A DNA stretch of 64,000 bases, from positions 248,001 to 312,000 of the forward strand of contig CAVTFT010000017.1 of assembly GCA_963734085.1 (NCBI GenBank), written 5' to 3'. The notes under the pieces are model-generated. The model ran no database searches. It worked only from the letters and a program-made list of their open reading frames with translations, and was not told where the DNA came from. The translations under genes and the position numbers were made by a program. This DNA comes from CAIWHR01 sp963734085. Its GTDB lineage: Bacteria; Pseudomonadota; Gammaproteobacteria; Burkholderiales; Casimicrobiaceae. Below, piece after piece: positions 51,553 to 60,157 of this stretch (positions are counted from its first letter, which is position 1; every line of letters starts with the position of its first letter).

Positions 51553-53733
51553 ATGTCGGATCGAATCCGGATCGGCCTGGCGCTCCTCGTCGCGTGGGGC
51601 CTCGTGCTGGCGGCGATCATTGCCGCCGTGCTGCTCGTCGGGGCGGACATCGGCGAGCAGGACCGTGCGGCGCTGATCCGGATCCTCGGCGACCGGGCGC
51701 CGCATCTCGTTGTGGTCTCGCTGCTCCTGGTCGCTCCGCTCGCGTTCGTGCTGCGGACGCTGTTCCGTCTCTACGTCTCGGCGCCGCGCAAGCTTGCGGA
51801 GGACGTGCGCCTCATGCTGGTCGCAAATTCCGCGCACCGCGCGCGCCCGCGCGGCTCGAAGGAAATGAGGAGGCTTGCTGCGAACGTCAACGACTTTGCG
51901 CAGGCGCGGGAGGCGCTCCAGCAGGACGTCGATCGCCGGATACGCGAGGCGAACGCGCGCATTGAAGAAGAGAAGAACCGCCTCGCTGCGCTGATGTCGG
52001 AACTCGCGCAGAGCGTCGTCGTGTGCAACGACGAAGGGCGGATCCTGCTCTACAATGCGCGCGCGATGCAGCTGCTGCGCAAACCGCTCGATGGTCCGCC
52101 GGGCGGCGGACGTGGTCACAGCCTGGTGGGACTGGGACGTTCGATATTCGCGATCTTCGACCGCAATCTCATCATCCACGCGCTGGAAAGCATTTCGCCG
52201 CGCGAGGGCAGGGACTCGTCGCGACCGGCGGCAAACTTCGTCGCAACGGCGCCGGCCGGGCAGCTCGTCCGCGTGCAGATGGCCGCGGTGCAGGCGTCGC
52301 CCCGGGGCTCCACGCGGGAGGACGCGGCCGGAGGGATCACCGGTTTCGTGCTGGTCCTCGAGGACATCACGCGGCGCATCGAGACCGGCAACCGGCGCGA
52401 CCTGCTGCTGCAGACATTGACGCAGGGAACGCGGGCATCGCTCGGCAGCGTCCGCGCCGCGGTCGAAACGATCGTGGCGTTTCCCGAGATGGACAAGGAA
52501 GCGCAGGGCCGCTTCATCGGGATCATCGGCGACGAGGCGAAACGCCTTTCCGCGAAGCTCGACCAGACCGTCGGCGAGTTCGCCGATTCGATGCGCACCG
52601 AGTGGCCGCTGGAGGACATGCGCGGCGCGGACCTGATCGCCGCGGCGCAGCGGCGCATCGAGTCGAAGCTCGGACTGCCGACCAAGACCGAAGCCGTCGA
52701 CGGATCGATCTGGCTCAACGTCGACAGCTATTCACTGCTGCAGGGGATGACCTACCTCGCGAGCCGGCTCCGCGAGGAGTTCGGCGTCCGAGAAGTCCGC
52801 TTCGCGCTGGAGCCTGCCGGAGCGCTCGCGCACCTGGACCTCATCTGGACCGGCGCGCCACTGGGTTCGGAGACGACAATGTCGTGGCAGACCGATTCGA
52901 TGGACCTGGGTGGGGAAGCGTGCCCATTGACGCTGAAGCAGATCGTCGAACGGCACAACGCGGAAATCTGGTACCAGATCCACAAGCCGTCGCACCGCGA
53001 ATTCTTCCGCATCGCCATTCCGGTGACCAACCCGGCGGAGGCTGCGTGGAACGCGCCGGCCGCAGGTGAGAGCCGTCCCGAGTTCTACGATTTCGACCTT
53101 TTCCACCAGGCGGGACAGACTCCAGAGCAGGACAACCGGCTCCTCTCGACGCTGAGCTATACGGTCTTCGATTCGGAAACGACGGGCCTGCGCCCGTCCG
53201 AAGGTGACGAGATCGTTTCCATCGGCGCCGTGCGGATTGTAAACGGGCGCTTGCTCGAGCATGAGGTGTTCGAGCAGTTGATCGACCCGGGCCGGGGCAT
53301 GAGCGCAGAAGCCGCGCGGATCACCGGGATCGAAACGTCGATGCTCCGCGACCAGCCGCGGATCGACCAGGTGCTGCCTGCGTTCGGCCAGTTCTGTGAG
53401 GACACCGTGCTCGTAGCCCACAATGCGGCCTTCGACATGCGCTTCCTGCTTCTCAAGGAAGCGGCGACGGGGGTGCGCTTTACTCAGCCTGTGCTCGACA
53501 CGCTGCTGTTGTCTGCCTTGCTGGAGCCCGATGCTGACGCCCACAACCTGGAAGCGATTGCGGTGCGGATGGGAGTCAATCCGATCGGCCGCCACACGGC
53601 GCTGGGCGACGCGATCATGACGGGCGAGGTCTTCCTGCGCATGATTCCCTTGCTGGCCGAACGCGGGATTCGCACGCTCGGCGAAGCCCGGGAAGCCTCG
53701 CGCAAGACCTATTTCGCCCGCATCGAGTACTGA
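51553..53733 (+). CDS. Membrane PAS/kinase-like sensor fused to a DnaQ-type 3'-5' exonuclease
   Basis: 726 residues. Two helices (about 8-30 and 49-71), a HAMP-like and coiled-coil region (about 75-150), PAS (about 150-275; LAQSVVVCNDEGRILLYNARAMQLL), then DHp-like helices LLLQTLTQGTRASLGSVRAAVETI, in which the expected H-box His is Gln, and a degenerate ATPase region to about 500. The C terminus (about 535-720) has all exonuclease motifs: VFDSETTG (Exo I), LVAHNAAFDMRFLL (Exo II) and HTALGDAIMTGEVF (Exo III). It is related to DNA polymerase III epsilon but membrane-bound. It starts 2 nt after the CheY-like gene. Confidence 0.9.
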   Translation: MSDRIRIGLALLVAWGLVLAAIIAAVLLVGADIGEQDRAALIRILGDRAPHLVVVSLLLVAPLAFVLRTLFRLYVSAPRKLAEDVRLMLVANSAHRARPRGSKEMRRLAANVNDFAQAREALQQDVDRRIREANARIEEEKNRLAALMSELAQSVVVCNDEGRILLYNARAMQLLRKPLDGPPGGGRGHSLVGLGRSIFAIFDRNLIIHALESISPREGRDSSRPAANFVATAPAGQLVRVQMAAVQASPRGSTREDAAGGITGFVLVLEDITRRIETGNRRDLLLQTLTQGTRASLGSVRAAVETIVAFPEMDKEAQGRFIGIIGDEAKRLSAKLDQTVGEFADSMRTEWPLEDMRGADLIAAAQRRIESKLGLPTKTEAVDGSIWLNVDSYSLLQGMTYLASRLREEFGVREVRFALEPAGALAHLDLIWTGAPLGSETTMSWQTDSMDLGGEACPLTLKQIVERHNAEIWYQIHKPSHREFFRIAIPVTNPAEAAWNAPAAGESRPEFYDFDLFHQAGQTPEQDNRLLSTLSYTVFDSETTGLRPSEGDEIVSIGAVRIVNGRLLEHEVFEQLIDPGRGMSAEAARITGIETSMLRDQPRIDQVLPAFGQFCEDTVLVAHNAAFDMRFLLLKEAATGVRFTQPVLDTLLLSALLEPDADAHNLEAIAVRMGVNPIGRHTALGDAIMTGEVFLRMIPLLAERGIRTLGEAREASRKTYFARIEY

Positions 53734-53813
53734 GCCCGGAGTGGCAGCCATACCGATGCGGCCGACGCGTACGTTGTCCGCGGGCAATCGGGCGTTGCAG
53801 CAAGGTCCCCCGG

Positions 53814-53842
53814 TTGCCATTCGACCGGGTGTTTCGCATAAT
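53814..53842 (+). promoter_or_regulatory. Sigma-70 promoter for the liv operon
   Basis: TTGCCA (53814-53819) and CATAAT (53837-53842) with a 17-nt spacer, about 55 nt before the livG ATG. Confidence 0.65.
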
Positions 53843-53896
53843 GGCCGCCCATGGCTTGGGAGGAGGGCCTGGCGCCGGACGCGCCGGCGCGCCGGA

Positions 53897-54652
53897 ATGG
53901 CGGACGACACGATACTCGAAACACGCTCGCTCACGAAGGAGTTCAAGGGCTTCGTCGCTGTCAAGGACGTGAGCCTCACCGTTCGCCGCGGGACGATCCA
54001 CGCGCTGATCGGTCCCAACGGCGCCGGCAAGACGACATGCTTCAACCTCCTCACCCACTTCCTCACGCCAACGCGCGGCCACATTTTCTACAAGGGTGAA
54101 GAGATCACCGGCACGCGGCCGGCGGCGATCGCGCGGAAGGGCCTCGTGCGGTCGTTCCAGATCTCGGCGGTGTTCCCGAACCTCACGGTGCTGGAGAACG
54201 TCCGCATCGCGCTCCAGCGGCACCACGGGCATTCGTTCGATTTCTGGCGCTCCGACCGGATGCTCACGCGCCACGACGGCCGCGCGCGCGAGCTGATCGA
54301 CGCCGTCGGGCTCACCGAATTCACCGGCACGCACGCGGGCGAGCTCGCCTACGGGCGCAAGCGCGCGCTGGAAATCGCGACGACCCTCGCACTCGAGCCC
54401 GAGATGATGCTGCTGGACGAGCCGACCGCCGGCATGACCCATGAGGACGTCGAGCGGATCGCCGCGCTGATCAAGCGCGTCGCGGCCGATCGCACCGTGC
54501 TGATGGTCGAGCACAACCTGTCCGTCGTCTCGACGCTCTCCGACCGGATCACCGTGCTCGCCCGCGGCGAGGTGCTGGCCGAAGGCGACTATGCGCAGGT
54601 TTCGAAACACCCCGACGTGATCGAGGCGTACCTGGGGACCGCGCATGCCTGA
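53897..54652 (+). CDS. livG: Branched-chain amino acid type ABC transporter ATPase (LivG)
   Basis: 251 residues. Walker A GPNGAGKTT, LivG-type RSFQISAVFPNLTVLENV, a signature region read as ELAYGRKRALEIATTLA (AYGRKR in place of the usual SGGQQR-like sequence, as in many LivG), MMLLDEPTAGM and H-loop MVEHNL. ATG 53897 follows GGAGGAGGG-rich DNA; the frame is open upstream but non-protein-like. It overlaps livF by 8 nt. Confidence 0.93.
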   Translation: MADDTILETRSLTKEFKGFVAVKDVSLTVRRGTIHALIGPNGAGKTTCFNLLTHFLTPTRGHIFYKGEEITGTRPAAIARKGLVRSFQISAVFPNLTVLENVRIALQRHHGHSFDFWRSDRMLTRHDGRARELIDAVGLTEFTGTHAGELAYGRKRALEIATTLALEPEMMLLDEPTAGMTHEDVERIAALIKRVAADRTVLMVEHNLSVVSTLSDRITVLARGEVLAEGDYAQVSKHPDVIEAYLGTAHA

Positions 54653-55397
54653 CGAACGCGTGGCTCCTGCTTCGGTGGGCGCTCCGGCGGCGGGTGGAGC
54701 GCCGCTCCTCGCCGTGCGCGACTTGAACGCGTGGTACGGCGAGTCGCATGTTCTGCACGGCGTGACCTTCGATGTCGCGGCCGGCGAAGTCGTCACGCTG
54801 CTCGGAAGGAACGGCGCGGGCAAGACGACGACGCTGAAGTCGATCATGGGCGTGGTGCCGCGGCGCGAAGGCAGCATTGCGTTCGGCGGCGAGGAGATCG
54901 TGCGGCTCGCCTCGAACCGGATCGCGCGGCTGGGGCTCGCGTGGTGTCCCGAGGAGCGCGGAATCTTCGCCTCGCTCAATGTCGAGGAGAACCTGCTGCT
55001 GCCGCCCGTGGTGCGCGCCGGCGGGCTGTCCGTCGCGCGGATCTACGAGCTCTTTCCGAATCTCAAGGAGCGATTGAAGAGTCAGGGGACGAAGCTCTCG
55101 GGTGGCGAGCAGCAGATGCTGGCGATCGGGCGCATTCTGCGCACGGGCGCGCGGCTGCTTTTGCTCGACGAGCCGACCGAGGGCCTCGCACCGGTGATCG
55201 TCCAGCAGATCGGCCGCACGATCGCCGAGCTGAAAACGCAGGGCTTCACGATCCTGCTCGTCGAACAGAACTTCCGGTTCGCGGCAACGGTCGCCGACCG
55301 GCATTACGTCATGGACCACGGACGCGTCGTCGACATGATCGCGAACGCGGAGCTCGATGCGAACATGGCCAAGCTGCACGACTACCTGGGCGTCTGA
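54645..55397 (+). CDS. livF: Branched-chain amino acid type ABC transporter ATPase (LivF)
   Basis: 250 residues. A short Pro/Ala N-terminal extension precedes LLAVRDLNAWYGESHVLHGV. Walker A GRNGAGKTTTLKSIMG, LAWCPEERGIFASLNVEENLLLPP, signature KLSGGEQQMLAIGRIL and RLLLLDEPTEGLAP identify LivF. It overlaps livG and precedes the binding-protein gene. Confidence 0.94.
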   Translation: MPDERVAPASVGAPAAGGAPLLAVRDLNAWYGESHVLHGVTFDVAAGEVVTLLGRNGAGKTTTLKSIMGVVPRREGSIAFGGEEIVRLASNRIARLGLAWCPEERGIFASLNVEENLLLPPVVRAGGLSVARIYELFPNLKERLKSQGTKLSGGEQQMLAIGRILRTGARLLLLDEPTEGLAPVIVQQIGRTIAELKTQGFTILLVEQNFRFAATVADRHYVMDHGRVVDMIANAELDANMAKLHDYLGV

Positions 55398-55455
55398 GCA
55401 ATAACGAACCCGCGCCCGCCGAGGGCGTATCCATCCACCATCGAGAGGAGAAATC

Positions 55456-56670
55456 ATGAACGCATTCAAACGTACGCTCGTCGGCATCGCCGTTGCCGCG
55501 GCGCTTTCCGCAGGCGCCGCGCAGGGGCAGGTTTCGGACGGCATGATCAAGATCGGCGTGCTCTCCGACATGTCGAGCCTGTACACCGACCTCGCCGGCG
55601 CCGGCTCGGTTGTCGCGGCGAAGATGGCGGTCGAGGACTCCGGCATCGAGAAACGCGGCTACAAGGTCGAGATCATCTCGGCCGACCACCAGAACAAGCC
55701 GGATGTCGGTTCGGGCATCGCGCGCCAGTGGTACGACGTCGACAAGGTGGACGTGATCGTCGACGTTCCCAATTCCGGCGTCGCGCTGGCCGTCAACCAG
55801 ATTACGAAGGACAAGGGCAAGGCGTTCCTCGTTTCGGGCGCTGCGACGTCCGACCTGACCGGCAAGGCGTGCTCGCCCAACACGATCCACTGGACCTACG
55901 ACACGTGGATGCTGGCCAACGGCACCGGCAGTGCGATCGTCAAGACCGGCGGGGACACGTGGTTTTTCATCACGGCCGACTACGCGTTCGGCCACGCGCT
56001 CGAGCGCGACACTTCCGCAGTCGTCACGAAGAATGGCGGCAAGGTGCTTGGCGACGTCAAGGCGCCGCTCAACACGCAGGACTTCAGCTCGTTCCTGCTC
56101 CAGGCGCAGGCGTCGAAGGCGAAGATCATCGGGCTCGCCAATGCCGGCGGCGACACGACGAACTCGATCAAGCAGGCGGCCGAGTTCGGCATCGTCAAGG
56201 GCGGGCAGAACCTCGCCGGGTTGCTGGTCTTCCTCACCGACATTCATTCGCTCGGCCTGCCTACCGCACAAGGGCTGATCTTCACGTCTACCTTCTACTG
56301 GGACATGAACGATCAGACGCGCGCGTTCGCGAAGCGCTTTGCCGAACGCGACAAGGGGATTCATCCGACGATGGTCCACGCCGGCGTGTACTCGGCGGTC
56401 ACGCATTACCTGAAGGCGGTCGAGGCGCTCAAGAGCGACGACGGCACCAAGGTGATCGCGAAAATGAAGGAAATGCCGACCGACGATCCGCTGTTCGGCA
56501 AGGGATCGATTCGCGTCGATGGGCGCAAGATCCATCCGGCGTATCTGGTCGAGGCGAAGAAGCCTGCCGAGTCCAAGGGCGAATGGGACCTGTACAAGAT
56601 CCGCGCGACGATTCCGGCCGAGCAGGCGTTTCGGCCGCTCGCCGACGGCGGATGCCCGCTGGTGAAATGA
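55456..56670 (+). CDS. livK: Branched-chain amino acid type periplasmic binding protein
   Basis: 404 residues with a signal peptide (FKRTLVGIAVAAALSAGAAQGQ). The mature part starts VSDGMIKIGVLSDMSSLYTDLAG and carries VSGAATSDLTGKACSPNTIHWTYDTWM, AYGHAL-type and DFSSFLLQAQASKAKIIGLANAGGDT segments of the LivK/PBP1 type. Variants of this branch bind aromatic acids and other carboxylates, so leucine-type specificity is not certain. GAGAGGAG precedes the ATG. Confidence 0.93.
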   Translation: MNAFKRTLVGIAVAAALSAGAAQGQVSDGMIKIGVLSDMSSLYTDLAGAGSVVAAKMAVEDSGIEKRGYKVEIISADHQNKPDVGSGIARQWYDVDKVDVIVDVPNSGVALAVNQITKDKGKAFLVSGAATSDLTGKACSPNTIHWTYDTWMLANGTGSAIVKTGGDTWFFITADYAFGHALERDTSAVVTKNGGKVLGDVKAPLNTQDFSSFLLQAQASKAKIIGLANAGGDTTNSIKQAAEFGIVKGGQNLAGLLVFLTDIHSLGLPTAQGLIFTSTFYWDMNDQTRAFAKRFAERDKGIHPTMVHAGVYSAVTHYLKAVEALKSDDGTKVIAKMKEMPTDDPLFGKGSIRVDGRKIHPAYLVEAKKPAESKGEWDLYKIRATIPAEQAFRPLADGGCPLVK

Positions 56671-56934
56671 CGCGGATGTCCAAGAGCGGCTCGCCGCAGG
56701 ACGGGCCGCGATTGGAAACAGCCGAGTCGTCCCCGTGGATACAGCCGTAAGCGCGGTGGGCGAAGCCAAGGCCCGGAGGGCGCGTCACCGTGCGCACGGT
56801 CCGGGCGACCCAACGCGGCCGCGAATCGTTATGCTGCCCGGAGCCCGGGGGTCCAGCGTCGTTGAAGGTAACTGGGTCCCCGCCTTCGCGGGGAAGACGA
56901 TCGGCACCCGGGTCCGGCACAACGACTCGACGCG
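56671..56934. repeat. 264-bp repeat-rich spacer inside the liv operon
   Basis: Between livK and livH. Contains a copy of the 40.7-kb repeat (GGGCGAAGCCAAGGCCCGGA region, 56759-56786), a perfect palindrome ACCGTGCGCACGGT (56787-56800), and CTGGGTCCCCGCCTTCGCGG (from 56872), a hairpin sequence of the type dispersed in many proteobacteria. No ORF. Confidence 0.75.
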
Positions 56935-57822
56935 ATGACCGAAATTTTCGGCGTTCCGACGCAGGCCCTCTTCGGCCAGCTGCTGATCGGGCTCATCAAC
57001 GGCTCGTTCTACGCGATGCTGTCGCTGGGACTCGCGGTGATCTTCGGGCTCCTCAACATCATCAACTTCACGCACGGCGCGCAGTACATGATGGGCGCGT
57101 TCTGCGCGTGGTTCCTGTTGACGCGGCTTGGTCTGGGTTACTGGTGGGCGCTCGTCGTGACGCCCGTCGTGGTGGGGGTCTTCGGCGCCATCATCGAACG
57201 CACGATGCTCTCGCGTCTGTACAAGCTCGACCATCTCTACGGACTGCTTCTCACGTTCGGCCTGGCGCTTGTGATCCAGGGGCTGTTCCGCAACGAATTC
57301 GGATCGTCCGGGCTCCCCTACCAAATCCCGGAGGAGCTGTCCGGCGGCATCAACCTCGGCTTCATGTTCCTGCCCAAGTACCGGGCATGGGTGATCGTCG
57401 CCTCGCTTGTCGTGTGCCTTTCCACGTGGTACGTGATCGAGCGGACCAAGCTCGGCTCGTACCTGCGCGCCGCGACCGAGAATCCGGCGCTGGTCCAGGC
57501 TTTCGGAATCAACGTGCCGCGTATGATCACGCTGACCTACGCGTTCGGCGTCGGCCTCGCGGCGCTGGCCGGGGTAATGGCGGCGCCGATCTACCAGGTC
57601 AATCCGCTGATGGGCGCCGACATGATCATCGTCGTCTTCGCCGTCGTCGTCATCGGCGGCATGGGTTCGATCATGGGTTCGATCCTCACCGGTTTCGGGC
57701 TCGGCGTCATCGAAGGTCTGACCAAGGTGTTCTATCCCGAAGCGTCGAATACGGTGATCTTCGTGATCATGGTGATCGTGCTGCTGATCAAGCCGGCGGG
57801 CCTCTTCGGGCGCGAGCGCTGA
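56935..57822 (+). CDS. livH: Branched-chain amino acid type ABC permease (LivH)
   Basis: 295 residues, about eight helices. FGQLLIGLINGSFYAMLSLGLAVIFGLLNIINFTHGAQYM is the LivH N terminus; EKTKLGSYLRAATENPALVQAFGIN-like coupling sequence and VVIGGMGSIMGSILTGFGLGVIEG follow. Despite the repeat spacer upstream it is in the same direction as livK. The ATG at 56935 has no strong ribosome binding site. Confidence 0.94.
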   Translation: MTEIFGVPTQALFGQLLIGLINGSFYAMLSLGLAVIFGLLNIINFTHGAQYMMGAFCAWFLLTRLGLGYWWALVVTPVVVGVFGAIIERTMLSRLYKLDHLYGLLLTFGLALVIQGLFRNEFGSSGLPYQIPEELSGGINLGFMFLPKYRAWVIVASLVVCLSTWYVIERTKLGSYLRAATENPALVQAFGINVPRMITLTYAFGVGLAALAGVMAAPIYQVNPLMGADMIIVVFAVVVIGGMGSIMGSILTGFGLGVIEGLTKVFYPEASNTVIFVIMVIVLLIKPAGLFGRER

Positions 57823-57823
57823 G

Positions 57824-58792
57824 ATGGCCGCGCCGCTTTCCGCCGCAGTCGCTGTCGCGCCCGGCCCCGCACGGGCGTTTGCGGTCGGCACGGCCGTGAT
57901 GGCGGCGCTGCTCGCCGTCGCGCCGCTCGTCGGGTTCTATCCGGTGTTCGTGATGAAGGCGATGTGCTTCGCGCTCTTCGCCTGCGCGTTCAACGTGCTG
58001 CTCGGCTTCGGCGGCCTGCTGTCGTTCGGCCATGCGATGTTCCTGGGCACTGCCGGCTACGTGTCCGCGCACGCGGCGAAAGCCTGGGGCCTGCCGCCCG
58101 AGCTCGCGATCCTCGCGGGAACTGCGACTGCCTGTGTGCTGGGGATGATTGTTGGCGCGCTCGCGATTCGCCGCCAGGGGATCTACTTCGCGATGATCAC
58201 GCTCGCCATCGCGCAGATGATGTACTTCTTCTACCTGCAGGTGCCGTTCACTCATGGCGAGGACGGGATCCAGTCGGTGCCGCGCGGCCGGCTGTTCGGG
58301 CTCCTCGACCTTTCGCAGCCGCTCGTCATCTACTACGTCGTGCTCGCGATCTTCGTCGGCGCGTTCCTGTGCATCCATCGCGTGGTGCATTCGCCGTTCG
58401 GCCAGGTCCTGAAGGCGATCAAGGAGAACGAACCGCGCGCAATCTCGCTCGGCTACGACGCCGATCGCTACAAGTTTCTGGCGTTCGTCCTGTCGGCGAC
58501 GCTGGCGGGCCTCGCCGGCGCGACCAAGGCGATCGTGTTCCAGTTGGCCTCGCTGACGGACGTCCAGTGGCAGATGTCGGGCGAGGTCGTGCTGATGGTG
58601 CTCCTGGGCGGCATGGGGACGATCTTCGGGCCCGTCGTCGGCGCCTTCGTCGTCATCGCGCTGGAGAACTATCTCGCCCCGTTCGGCGAATGGGTGACGA
58701 TCGTCACCGGGGCCATCTTCGTCGTTTGCGTGCTTGCGTTTCGCCGCGGCATCGTCGGCGAGCTCGGCGCCTGGTGGGCGAAGCGTCATTGA
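57824..58792 (+). CDS. livM: Branched-chain amino acid type ABC permease (LivM)
   Basis: 322 residues, about nine helices. NVLLGFGGLLSFGHAMFLGTAGYV, SPFGQVLKAIKENEPRAISLGYDADRYK and LMVLLGGMGTIFGPVVGAF are LivM motifs. It starts 1 nt after livH. Its last bases overlap a TTG that may start the MORN-like gene. Confidence 0.94.
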   Translation: MAAPLSAAVAVAPGPARAFAVGTAVMAALLAVAPLVGFYPVFVMKAMCFALFACAFNVLLGFGGLLSFGHAMFLGTAGYVSAHAAKAWGLPPELAILAGTATACVLGMIVGALAIRRQGIYFAMITLAIAQMMYFFYLQVPFTHGEDGIQSVPRGRLFGLLDLSQPLVIYYVVLAIFVGAFLCIHRVVHSPFGQVLKAIKENEPRAISLGYDADRYKFLAFVLSATLAGLAGATKAIVFQLASLTDVQWQMSGEVVLMVLLGGMGTIFGPVVGAFVVIALENYLAPFGEWVTIVTGAIFVVCVLAFRRGIVGELGAWWAKRH

Positions 58793-59361
58793 GCAAGGTG
58801 GTCTTGCCGTGCGGCGCATCGATTGCGCTCGCTACGGCCGTGCTCTGCACTCCGCTTGCCGGTGCGGAAACCCTCGTCGCGAGCGGCGGCTGCCGCGACG
58901 GCGCCCCCAACGGCCTCTATGAGCTCCGGATGCCGGACGGCCGCCTGCGCATCGTCGGCGCGTTCGCCAAGGGCCGGCGGACGGGGACCTTCATCTTCTG
59001 GGCGGCGACCGGTGCACGCATCGCGCTCATTCCGTACGACGACGCCGTGAAGGTCGGCACCGTGGCCGTGTGGTACGACCCGGCGCGCGCGAAGGTCGAT
59101 CCGCCGCACAAGTCCGAGACCACCTACGTCTCCGGCGTGTTGCATGGCACCAAGCGGTCGTGGCACGCGAACGGCAATCCGCGCACCGAATTGCGCTACG
59201 AGCACGGCGAGCTGGTCGAGGCGCGGGCGTGGTCCGAGTCGGGCGCGCCGTTGTCGGCGGCCCAGGCGTCGGCGCTGGCCGAGCGCGACATCGCCACCGA
59301 CGAGGGCTTTTACGCTACGCTTGAGGCGATGATTGCCGACAACGCCCCGCGCTGCGAGTAG
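58789..59361 (+). CDS. Exported MORN-repeat-like protein
   Basis: 190 residues with a signal peptide (ASIALATAVLCTPLAGAE). The mature part contains MORN/YwqK-like units: GCRDGAPNGLYELRMPDGRLR, GAFAKGRRTGTFIFWAATGAR, GVLHGTKRSWHANGNPRTELRYEHGELV. Function unknown; similar proteins are often annotated as toxin-antitoxin system YwqK-family antitoxins without proof. Start TTG 58789 (overlapping the livM stop) or GTG 58798. It is probably transcribed with the liv genes. Confidence 0.7.
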   Translation: MSKVVLPCGASIALATAVLCTPLAGAETLVASGGCRDGAPNGLYELRMPDGRLRIVGAFAKGRRTGTFIFWAATGARIALIPYDDAVKVGTVAVWYDPARAKVDPPHKSETTYVSGVLHGTKRSWHANGNPRTELRYEHGELVEARAWSESGAPLSAAQASALAERDIATDEGFYATLEAMIADNAPRCE

Positions 59362-59394
59362 GCTTTCGCACACAGCGCCGCGGAGGAGGAGACG

Positions 59395-60022
59395 ATGAGA
59401 CAACGTAGTCGACGTCAGATGTTGCAGTCGGCCGCCGCGCTGGGCTGACCTGTGCCGGCGATGGGGATCATCGTCTGCGCAACGGTGAACGGCACGCCGG
59501 GCTGCGCCTGCGCGGCCTGCGGCGCGGCGGCGCCGGCGACCAGCAATTCCCGGTGCGCCGCATTTATTGCATCGGCCGCAACTACGCCGCGCTCGCCAAA
59601 GGCGGACGCGACGTCCCGCCGGAGCGCGCGCTCGATCTCGTCTATGCCTATACGGTGGGTCTCGACATGACGCGCCGCGACCTGCAGCGCGCGATGGGGG
59701 ATCAAAAAAAACATGGGAAGTCGGCAAGAGCTTCGACCGCTCGGCGGTGCTGGGCCCGCTGCAGCCGGCGTCCCTGACGGGTCATTTCACGCGTGGCGCG
59801 ATCTGGCTCAAGGTCAACGGCGAGGTGAAGCAGAACGCCAACCTCGACCAGATGATCTGGACGGTTGCCGAGCAGGTCGCCAACCTGTCGAAGGCTTTCG
59901 AGCTGATGCCCGGCGACATCATCTACTCCGGGACGCCGGAAAACGTCGGCCCGGTCGTTCCGGGCGACGTCATGGACGCCCACATCGACGGGCTGCCCGA
60001 TATTCGCGTGAAGGTGGTCTGA
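59395..60022 (+). pseudogene. Tat-exported fumarylacetoacetate-hydrolase-like pseudogene
   Basis: After GGAGGAGGAG, ATG 59395 opens a Tat-type leader (RQRSRRQMLQSAAALG) that stops at TGA 59446-59448. The body resumes in another frame: VRRIYCIGRNYA joins directly to ALAKGGRDVPPERALDLV, skipping about 50 residues found in intact FAH-type fumarylpyruvate hydrolases. At a run of eight A (59704-59711) the frame changes again to TWEVGKSFDRSAVLGPL and continues to MIWTVAEQVANLSKAFELMPGDIIYSGTPENVGPVVPGDV, ending at 60022. At least three lesions, so inactive. Confidence 0.85.
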
Positions 60023-60048
60023 CGCGTCTCGCGCGAGGCCGCGCCGTT

Positions 60049-60078
60049 TTGACGCGCGACGCGGTTTCGCGCTAGATT
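60049..60078 (+). promoter_or_regulatory. Sigma-70 promoter for the peptide-type ABC operon
   Basis: TTGACG (60049-60054) and TAGATT (60073-60078) with an 18-nt spacer, about 80 nt before the binding-protein ATG. Confidence 0.65.
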
Positions 60079-60157
60079 CCCCACGTATTCCGCCGCGGCG
60101 CGACAACAGTCGCTCCAACGGCGTTTCTTTCGTGCCGCGCTTGCCAAGAGGCCTCCG

